From positions 1-64,000 of the forward strand of contig NZ_RHQM01000001.1 in NCBI RefSeq assembly GCF_003935375.1: DNA of 64,000 nucleotides, written 5' to 3'. Origin of the DNA: Stutzerimonas xanthomarina. Its GTDB lineage: Bacteria > Pseudomonadota > Gammaproteobacteria > Pseudomonadales > Pseudomonadaceae. Positions 1 to 8,300 of the stretch are shown piece by piece; the stretch's first letter is position 1; every line of letters starts with the position of its first letter. A program made the translations under genes and the position numbers. The notes beneath the pieces are model-generated. The model ran no database searches and was not told the origin of the DNA. It saw only the letters and a list, made by a program, of their open reading frames with translations.

Positions 1-31
1 ATGGTGTCCACCAAAAATAGGTGGACACCAT
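1..31. repeat. Perfect 12-bp inverted repeat, possible insertion-element end
   Basis: ATGGTGTCCACC at 1-12 is the exact reverse complement of GGTGGACACCAT at 20-31, with a 7-base AT-rich loop. It sits where the helicase gene meets the window edge. Such a palindrome is unusual inside coding DNA and would fit an insertion-sequence terminus or a REP-like hairpin. The flank that would decide is outside the window. Confidence 0.5.
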
Positions 32-2268
32 GCCGTTATCTGGAAGAAGCGGGGAGACGGGTTCGGCGGACGGTTACCCTGCGGTGACAATCCAGGCACA
101 TCAAGCATGCGCGCAGCAAGCACAGCAGGCGAGCCAAGCGCTACATCCGTGAGGGTTTCAAGCAAGTGATCAGGACGGCGCCCTAGGGTGCTGATATCCA
201 GGGAGAGCAGGTCATCTACGTAGCCAGGCAAGTACTCAGGATTGGGTCGATACTCCGGGGCCGTAGAGTCGTGCGGCCAGTCAGACAAAAACTCACGCAT
301 GCCAGGATCCAGCAGCAACGGCGCCGCCCATTCCCAACGATTATCTACCGCAGCATTCTCAGGATCAGGCAAGGTTTGGAGCAGCTCAGCCACCTGACTA
401 CGTACCCATTCGCGCCGGTCAACACCTACTGGAGCAGCAAGAGGATGAGCCTTATCTGCCAGTGTCAGACAGGGCATAAGCAGCAGCAACAGGCGATGCC
501 GGGCTCGAGATCCACCTGTTTCAGTCAGGCGCAACAGGGCGCTCTGGCGACGATCCGGTTCGTGGTAACTCTCAAAATCAGGCCCCAGCATTCGCCGCTC
601 GGCTTCATAGCTGAGCAGACCACTGACTACATCGGGAACCATGTTCCAGGCAGAGAACAACAGCGCCTTGCTCTGCCCATGCTGTCCCTCATAGGCTCCA
701 GCCAATGGCCAGTATGGTACGGTCGGTGGCATCCAAAGCAGCTTCCACAATCCACTGTCGATCAAGCGTTCTCGCAAATCACGCAGTTTTGCATGCGCAT
801 CCGGCACAAGCCCGAGCTTTGAAACTGCATCGATGGACAGCATGCTGTCTTGGTGCTCGGTGAGCACCTTGGCCAGCTTTTCAGGGAAGCGCTGCTGCGT
901 ATCCTGAATCCGCTCGTCCACCTTGTAGCGATGCATGAAGTTGACAAGATAGGGGGCGGACTTCCAGTAAGCCATTGGATCTCGCTCGCCTACCGCACGA
1001 AACACCGCATCTGCCGCGAGATACTGGCGTACATCCTCAGGCTGCAGTTTTACGATATTACCAGGCTCCACCAGCATACCGTCATGTTCCTCTGTAGCTG
1101 CCACGCGCTCGGTGCGAGCCATCACCTCTCGCAGGCAGAGTTCAAGCTCCTGCTTGGCTGGCAAGACCTGATCCGTTTCTCCCCTCGCTGCACGACGTAA
1201 CCCGCGACCAAATTCGGTAATCGCAGACTTCAGACGAGCGCCCCGCTTCTCGTCATGCCCAAGCAGAAAGGCGGTAGTGGCAATGAAATCCTTATAGTGG
1301 TCCTCCTGCTCAATCTCTGCGTCCGTGGTGAACAGCTTGTACGGAGTTGCGGAAAGCAGCAGCACCCTCGCAGGGACTCCCTCCGATGATTTAGCGCTAA
1401 ACAGTGCCTGAGCAATCTCTGCCGCAGGATCAGATTCGACTTGTTCTGGATCCAGAAGTGTTTTGAAGCGCTGGAACTCATCCACCACTATCAAGTCCGG
1501 CTCCAGCGCTTCGACGCAAACCTCAGCCAGCAACTGGCGTAGTTCGCCGATCAAGCGTCGGCGTAAATGACCAGCATCCAGCGGGTAGGACTCCCGATAA
1601 CGAGCGAAGTAGCCGGTTGCGGCGTCAATGACCTCCTGTTGCAGACGCCCGCTATCCCGGAATCGCTCCCGGAAACGTGCAGCAATGCCCTCCTCCAGCG
1701 GCAGTGGCCAGTCATTGAGCTGCTGACGCCAGCGCTCACGGCTCTGGACCGCTCCCTGGAGAAAGTTCATCAGACCCACTCGCGGCCTAACTACACCATC
1801 GAGGAGGTGAAACAACAACCGACGCTCATCCCGCATTCCGGTCGAACGCCCCATGTTGAAGGAGGTACTCGGAGTGAAGCTGACAAAGTTCAGCTTGCTA
1901 CCAGCCAATCCCAGCTGCCCCTCACGGGGGGCAAGCTCAGTAGCGAGCATGGTCAAGCGAGAAGCAAGGGAAAAACTGACCTGGTTGTCACCGGTGATCC
2001 GCAGCTTCGGTAGATTGGAGCGGGCAATACTCTGGTTGCTGCAGATATAGATCACGTCGATCCTATCGACATCCTGCCAGAGCTTGTCTACTGCCCGAGC
2101 GATCACACCTCGGGCGACCAGCGTCTTGCCAAGCCCTACTTCATCAGCAACCAGGAAGCGGCCCGTACTGTCATCAGCATCGAACAGGCGAAAGAAAGCA
2201 TGCTCCACTGTGCGCCGCTGGAAAGTCTTCAGTGGGGCCAGAACACTCTCGATATCCGGTCGTTTCAT
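1..2268 (-). CDS. SF2 DEAD/DEAH-type helicase, 3' end outside the window
   Basis: The gene starts with ATG at 2268 and stays open for 756 codons to the window edge, so the C-terminus is not seen. Walker A (VGLGKT) lies at residues 44-49, a DEFQ Walker B near 261, SATPYKLFT near 315, and a second RecA domain opens near 525-550 (ALLFSAWNM). The later helicase motifs V and VI would lie beyond the edge. The start overlaps the stop of the PLD gene by 4 bases (ATGA), which implies translational coupling with it and with the DUF6361 gene. It is probably the DNA or RNA motor of a three-gene defence unit; that role is inferred from company, not from a recognised named system. The last codons pass through a perfect inverted repeat (1-31), so the gene may be broken there. 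Confidence 0.8.
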   Translation of the reverse strand, partial: MKRPDIESVLAPLKTFQRRTVEHAFFRLFDADDSTGRFLVADEVGLGKTLVARGVIARAVDKLWQDVDRIDVIYICSNQSIARSNLPKLRITGDNQVSFSLASRLTMLATELAPREGQLGLAGSKLNFVSFTPSTSFNMGRSTGMRDERRLLFHLLDGVVRPRVGLMNFLQGAVQSRERWRQQLNDWPLPLEEGIAARFRERFRDSGRLQQEVIDAATGYFARYRESYPLDAGHLRRRLIGELRQLLAEVCVEALEPDLIVVDEFQRFKTLLDPEQVESDPAAEIAQALFSAKSSEGVPARVLLLSATPYKLFTTDAEIEQEDHYKDFIATTAFLLGHDEKRGARLKSAITEFGRGLRRAARGETDQVLPAKQELELCLREVMARTERVAATEEHDGMLVEPGNIVKLQPEDVRQYLAADAVFRAVGERDPMAYWKSAPYLVNFMHRYKVDERIQDTQQRFPEKLAKVLTEHQDSMLSIDAVSKLGLVPDAHAKLRDLRERLIDSGLWKLLWMPPTVPYWPLAGAYEGQHGQSKALLFSAWNMVPDVVSGLLSYEAERRMLGPDFESYHEPDRRQSALLRLTETGGSRARHRLLLLLMPCLTLADKAHPLAAPVGVDRREWVRSQVAELLQTLPDPENAAVDNRWEWAAPLLLDPGMREFLSDWPHDSTAPEYRPNPEYLPGYVDDLLSLDISTLGRRPDHLLETLTDVALGSPAVLAARMLDVPGLSPQGNRPPNPSPRFFQITAWCPPIFGGHH

Positions 2269-4052
2269 TGAGCTTCCATGTCATTCAGTACTGAATCAAC
2301 TACTTGCCATACGACATAAAGATCATCGGGCACGATCTTTCGCCCCTCTTCCGACTGGCGCAAATCAGCAATCAGCCGTCTTACCGGCAGCAGCCGCTGC
2401 GGGTCCCTTGAGGCGGCGCGCAGCATGCCTTCCAGCAATGGCTCACCTCGGAGTCCCTGCCCTCCGGCAAAATTCCAAGTCTGTCCGGAGCTGGCCCCAA
2501 TGAGCCCGGCAATCTCTTCCAGGCCGCCTAGCAGGGCCCGCAGGAACTGCATGAAACGCTCTGGGCTATCGATCAGGGTGCGTAACACATGATGGATCCG
2601 CTCCTCCGGCATCCCTTCTACAGGCAGCTTGATGGCAAGATCGAGCCTCTCATCATGTCCATCCACGGCGATGCTGAAAGCTATAAATGCTGTCAGCCTG
2701 GCAATTGGTAGATGCCAACTGACACCGTCCTGCCACTTCTTAGCCTGATGCCCTTCAACCGATAAGGGCCAGGCTGTCAGTGTGACGCCTTGAGGTAGGG
2801 CAATCTCACCCTGCACTGCCATTTGCCAATCGTTTTCTACTGGTCTAAAGCTGACAAGCAACTCCGCCCCCAGCAATGCGTCTCGGACCTGTTTCAGCTT
2901 GGTTGCAGCCTCTTGGGCTGTTTCTTCCTCAGGCGTGTACTCAGAAGGCTGGTAGTCTTCACACAGACGCAGAAAGCCCGACTCCATGAACAGGTTGATA
3001 CCAATTCCTTTGCCCCCAGCACATCCTTTAGGACCTGAGGCTGATGCCATCACCTCAACATTTCTCCCGGTAAAAGCTGCATCAGTCAGATTGGCAGAGC
3101 CGACAAACCAGCTGGCTCGGTGCCCATGCTCAAATACCATCAGCTTGGCATGCAGGCCAGATGGCCGTAGCTGAGATCCATCCTCCGCTTCTCCATCGGC
3201 CGTCGGACTCAGTACTTGTACGAGGCTCCAATCCTTGGCCAGATCCACTTCAAGCTGCGAGAGCTGATCTGCACGACTAACCAACAGTGACTCACTCGAT
3301 GCCAGGCTGGCGATTTTTTGCAGCGCCTTGTCAGACAGGAAGGGAGCTATGGCCAGCACCCGAGTTGCCTGCTCGACTGGGCTCCAGTGTCCCTTCTGCT
3401 TACCAAAACCCAACACATGAAACTCAAGACCGCTATCGAATCCCTCCGGCGCCGGAAACGCGGTCCGCTGTACTTCATCCGCCAGTTGCTGAATGCCTGC
3501 AATGACTGCGTCATCCAGTGTTTCATCTCCTAGGCCTGGTAATCGACGCAACAAGTCAGACAGCGGCTTGCTTGCTGCAATTGTTTTTTTGCCAGGAGTC
3601 GCCTCCGACGTCAGGGCAATATCCCAAGACCGATCAAAGGTTAAATTGCGAGAAGCCACAGATACACGAATCAGCGGTGGTTCATTTTCACGAACAAAAC
3701 GGGCCACCCAGACTTTTGGATGGAATGCTCCGCCGTTAGGCGCTTTTACCTGATGAACGCTGGACTCCAACGCCCCATATAGAGCCCGGCTGTTAGCGGG
3801 CACGGCAATGCCAGCTTCGTCGACAAAAACCTGTATACGCTCACCTGCCTCTCGAATAGCCTCGAGCAACACCAGCGGATCCAGCAAGAGCTGCTCGACT
3901 CCAGCATCTGTCTGAGCCAATACAGCCAGCGGCAGAGCCAGCAGAACTTCTAGATCCAGGCTGTAGGTCGTCAGTACGGTGCGTTCAAGTCGGTAACCTG
4001 GTGGCGGCTTGAGCAAATCCATGGCCACGGCACGGGAGTCGGGAGACAGCAT
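2265..4052 (-). CDS. Phospholipase D-family (HKD) nuclease-like protein
   Basis: The 595-residue protein carries two HxK-type motifs typical of the PLD superfamily: HPK at residues 111-113, followed by an SRNLT-like element, and HAK near residue 300, followed by GSANLTDAAF. Each is the core of an HKD half-site, so a single chain could form a full active site. PLD-family proteins in defence islands act as nucleases or end-processing enzymes; a phosphodiesterase role is inferred here. The start codon shares one base with the DUF6361 stop (TGATG) and the stop overlaps the downstream helicase start (ATGA), so all three genes are coupled. An internal Met at residue 11 (4022) is an alternative start, but the coupling favours 4052. 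Confidence 0.75.
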   Translation of the reverse strand: MLSPDSRAVAMDLLKPPPGYRLERTVLTTYSLDLEVLLALPLAVLAQTDAGVEQLLLDPLVLLEAIREAGERIQVFVDEAGIAVPANSRALYGALESSVHQVKAPNGGAFHPKVWVARFVRENEPPLIRVSVASRNLTFDRSWDIALTSEATPGKKTIAASKPLSDLLRRLPGLGDETLDDAVIAGIQQLADEVQRTAFPAPEGFDSGLEFHVLGFGKQKGHWSPVEQATRVLAIAPFLSDKALQKIASLASSESLLVSRADQLSQLEVDLAKDWSLVQVLSPTADGEAEDGSQLRPSGLHAKLMVFEHGHRASWFVGSANLTDAAFTGRNVEVMASASGPKGCAGGKGIGINLFMESGFLRLCEDYQPSEYTPEEETAQEAATKLKQVRDALLGAELLVSFRPVENDWQMAVQGEIALPQGVTLTAWPLSVEGHQAKKWQDGVSWHLPIARLTAFIAFSIAVDGHDERLDLAIKLPVEGMPEERIHHVLRTLIDSPERFMQFLRALLGGLEEIAGLIGASSGQTWNFAGGQGLRGEPLLEGMLRAASRDPQRLLPVRRLIADLRQSEEGRKIVPDDLYVVWQVVDSVLNDMEAQ

Positions 4053-5263
4053 CAGTGCGACAACCCCTCATGTAGATCCATCAACAGTCGGCGCACCTGA
4101 CTCCAGCGAAACTCCATACGCCCAACTCCTACACGGCCACTCCAATCTGCCAACCGGCCAGCATTTGCAAGTCGCGCCCGCTTGGGGCCTTTGAGGTGCC
4201 GCTCTCGCATTTCAATCAGGGAGCGTAATTCTCGATCCTCAAGCGCTCGTTCAGCATCCCCATGACTGACGCACTGCAACCAGCGCTCTACAAAACGGCG
4301 TTGAGGCTCCGGACTACGCACCTGCTGACGCAGCACAAAAGCCCACAAGACCTCTGGCTGGAAGGTCTGCAGGTCTGCCTTGGCCCGCACCATCCATTCG
4401 GAAAACTCCTGACGGTAGTAGTCAGCTGCTTCCATATCGGCTTTCGACTGATTGGTCTTGCCACGCTTCTCCGCCAACATCAGGTTGTAAAGGAGCGGCG
4501 CACCTTCAACAACCAATGAAAACTGGCGAGCCAACTCGAGTGTGGAAACTATCTGGGAGGGAGCATCAGGTGGCAGGTGAACCTCCCAAAGCTTATGAGC
4601 CTGCTCGGCAAGATGATGATCAGCCAGCCAACCCAGCAAAGAGCCATTACAGTTGGCACGGATCTGGGCCTGAACGAACTCGGCCTCTTCACGACTCAGA
4701 GAAAACTCTGCTCCTACAGGGAATCCAGCCGGTGCTGAAGGCAGTCTCGGGTGCCAGGTATAGCGACCGGACAAAAGCACACCAGGGTCGTCTGCCGATG
4801 CATCAGGGCGGCGAGCCCCGCGGCGTAACTCATCAAAATGGGTGTGATACCAGCTCAGGCTCTGCCGAGGTACGAAAATCCCCCAACGTGAAAGTGCGAC
4901 CCAATAAACGCTGCTTGGCAGACGAGCAAGGGACTCTCGCGCCTGTATGCCGATCACGCCGTCATTGCCTTGATCCGCAAGATGGGAGATCAACTCCACC
5001 TCTTTAGAGCGCGCAGTTCTGGCGACATCACCTCCACTCCCCGTTTGCTCGAGACGCTTGTAAATCCAAGGGATAAACAGCACATAGCGCAAGCGTGTAT
5101 GCAGTACAGAAGTCCCTGGGAACAGTGCATCAGACAGGGCATCGCGGAGACTACCGAGGCCAAGTTCGTCAACAGTGCCCTGCTCCTTGAACAGATCAAG
5201 GATTTGGCGAACCTTATCGCGATCGGCTGAGGTCAGGTCCAGCCAGGTTAAAGATGCAGTCAA
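4052..5263 (-). CDS. DUF6361 family protein
   Basis: The 403-residue protein resembles the DUF6361 family, whose biochemical role is not known to me. It begins (SLTWLDLTS) with a segment predicted to be helical, has several Trp/Arg-rich patches, and shows no signal peptide, membrane segment or nucleotide-binding motif that I can see. The start is TTG at 5263, chosen because a perfect GGAGG lies 8 bases upstream (5272-5276). Members of this family typically sit beside a PLD-like protein and a helicase, as here, so it is best seen as the first gene of a DUF6361-PLD-helicase unit. The gap to the RecQ-UvrD gene upstream is about 124 bp, long enough for a separate promoter. Confidence 0.65.
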   Translation of the reverse strand: MTASLTWLDLTSADRDKVRQILDLFKEQGTVDELGLGSLRDALSDALFPGTSVLHTRLRYVLFIPWIYKRLEQTGSGGDVARTARSKEVELISHLADQGNDGVIGIQARESLARLPSSVYWVALSRWGIFVPRQSLSWYHTHFDELRRGARRPDASADDPGVLLSGRYTWHPRLPSAPAGFPVGAEFSLSREEAEFVQAQIRANCNGSLLGWLADHHLAEQAHKLWEVHLPPDAPSQIVSTLELARQFSLVVEGAPLLYNLMLAEKRGKTNQSKADMEAADYYRQEFSEWMVRAKADLQTFQPEVLWAFVLRQQVRSPEPQRRFVERWLQCVSHGDAERALEDRELRSLIEMRERHLKGPKRARLANAGRLADWSGRVGVGRMEFRWSQVRRLLMDLHEGLSH

Positions 5264-5387
5264 ATTCCGTGCCTCCGTTCAAAAATAGCTCCCTGTTTTA
5301 GAAGCACTACCATGAGCTTGATAGCAGAGAGGATCCCCAGACTTGAGTAATCCGCGAACCCGATTTGGCCTGCCGAGCAAGCCCAGA

Positions 5388-8300
5388 TCAGTGGCTAGGT
5401 ACTCCACAAACCCTTGGGATAACGATCGTCCAGCGCTCGCATTTCTGCAGAGACCGATACTGCTCCTCGCTGTCCTCTAGGAACCGAACCACCACACCCG
5501 CAACCTCGCAGTATTCAACCTCAAGATCCAGCCTAAAGGACTGAGAAGTCCGCCCGACAACCCGACCATGGTCGTCCAGAATCACATAACGCTCGCCTCG
5601 CTGCTCAAGCTTCAGCGTCGCCCCCGGCTCCAGGGACCTCAGTGCCTCATGGATAGGGTCTGTTACAGGGCTACGTCCGGCAAAACCAATGTCGATGTCC
5701 TTCAAACTGAGCTGCAGATAACGCCGCTCCAAAGCTGGGTTGTAATCGCCGGTGAAGGTCTGCTGCACGATGTCAGACGACAAACTTCCACTGAAAGGAT
5801 TCGCTGCACTGAACTCACACAGAGTCAGCGTCTGCTCTGCGCGCGTCATGCCCACGTAGTACAACCGGCGCTCATCGTTAAGTCCCTCAGTCTGTACATT
5901 CCATCCACCATCAAGCAGTACGACATGCCTGAACTCTAGGCCTTTCGCTGAATGCACCGTGCCCAAATACAGGCCACTCTTGGTCTGCTGCCGCATCTCC
6001 CGAGCGTAGTCATAGAGCCAGTCCACGATTGCAGCACTGTTGAGCTGGCACTCACCGAGCTCGACCTGCAATTGGGTGAAAGCCTCCTGGAAAAAGTTAC
6101 ACCAGCTCTCACCCACTCCCGCAGACACCTGCTGCCACGCCATAGCAGCCGAAAGCGCCTCATTGGCTTCTCGAAGTCGATCAACAACCGCCACGAAATC
6201 ACGCTGCCGAGTGATGGGCAGCGCACTATCTTTATCCGAGGCCAGAAAGTACGGAACTCCGGCAAGCTCGCAAAGCGCCTGGACTGGCCACAGATACTGA
6301 TGGGTACGGGCAAGAATGGCGCATCCACTCCAGCCACCCTCTTCCAATGCCAGCAGTCGCTTGAGTTCGCCTATAGCAGCCTGCGCCTGAAGGTTGCCAA
6401 CAGCTCTATCGCTGGGATCAATTGCCAATCGTGCAACCCGTCCAGAGCGACCTGGATCAAGCGCCTGCCACTGTCCCCCGAGAGGATCTGACTGGCGCTC
6501 GCGGTTGATTCGGATCGGATAGGACGCTTTCAAGCGCCCGGGGTTGTTGCCAACCAGGTGATTTGCAGCCGCAATGATGCTCTGAGTCGAACGATAGTTC
6601 TCGACGAGGTAACTGGTAGCGGCAGAGTAATCCTCGCGAAAGCGCTCGATGTAGCGGTTGTTGGTATCGCGCCAGGCGTAGATGTTCTGATCATCATCGC
6701 CTACCGCCAGAATGCACAAACGCCCTTCCTCACTGGACTGCCTACCGGCAAGCGCACTCACCAAACGGTATTGCAGAGCATCGATGTCTTGGTATTCATC
6801 AACCAGGATGTAGCGGTAGCCACGCAACAACTGCTCTCGCAGGTCGTCCTCTCCATCGGCTGTTCCCTTGCCCTCCAAAAGCTCAACAGCGTCCTCCAGA
6901 ACCTGTTTAAGAGCCCCCTCGTCGACAACATCCCTACGCTCAAAACGAGTGCCGGTCAGTCGCATGGCCATGCTGTGGTAGGTCATGACGCTGACGCCGT
7001 AGGCATCAGCTCCGACAAGGCTCAAAAGTCGCCGCCGTATTTCATTGGCCGCATGCCGATTGAAGGTCAACGCCACAATTGCATTGGCAGGAACCCGTCG
7101 AACACGCAGCAGGTACGCAATACGGTGAACGATTACGCGAGTTTTGCCAGACCCTGGCCCTGCCAACACCAAGCGATTAACGTCGTCGTCATCGACCACA
7201 ATGAGTCGCTGTTGAGTGCTCAGATCCTCAACGATGGATCTCCAGGACTCTTCACTGGTGGCATGCTTAAGCACCTCTTCGCGGCCAGAGAAATAGCGCT
7301 GCAAGAAGGCATCTTTTGAGTCCGTGAAATAGTGCAGCACCAGCTCCAGCGCACTCGCCATAGCGCCGAGCGCGACCTCGGCATATTCACGCATCACATG
7401 GACCTGGATACGCTTTTCGCTGTAATGCTCATCGAGACGCAGGTAATCGTCTTTGAGGTAGCTGCCCTTCTTGTCTGCGTTTACCTCAATGGTCATTGCT
7501 CGACGCATCACAGTCATCCCGTGGTTGAGCGTCAGCACCTCCTGCTTGTGCAGGTACAACAGCACATGCTCAATTGCTCGCTGACGCTGGTTGGGGGGGA
7601 TGACCTGTGAGAGCTCCAGATCCGACTCGATCACACCCACTAGCTCACCGAAGGTGGACTGCACCATCAGATCTTTGCCCTTGGAGGCCGGAGCCAGCTT
7701 TCCGATCAAGAATTGAAGCAGCTTGCTGGCAATGACTCTGCGCTTTTCACCAAAACGTTCAATCTGCGACCAGCTGTACTTACCTTGAACTTTCAGCTTG
7801 ATGTAGTCGTGATTGACCTGCTTTAGCTCAAAACTGCTGCGTGGCTGGCTGTTGCTTTCACGATCTTGAGAGAGGCTGCGCAGCAGGCGAAGCACTTGCA
7901 ACGGGATGACATCCTCGCGCTCGAGTCTGGCTTTGAGCCCCGCCGTCAGAGCCGCGAGATTGAGATCCTGCCAACTGCCATCCTCGGCATCTGGCGCCAG
8001 CTCGCTTAGTACCTCGAACAGCGCCCCCTCTAATGCCAGGGTCTGCTCCAGGCGTTGAATGGAAGCATCCACCACGCCGTGACGCAGCAATACGGTCAGT
8101 TGGGTATCGTTGACGAGTAGGCCCAGCTCCTCCATCTGCTTGAGGGTGCTAACAACCTCCTCAGATGTCAGGCTGGTGAGCGACATCAGGTTGTCAGTAT
8201 TCACCCGCTCATCGGCGTCGGCCTGGTAGAGGTATTTCAGAATTGCGCCGAACTCTTCACGGCGCCGCTCCGACAGATTGGCCTTGAGCAAACGCTGCTC

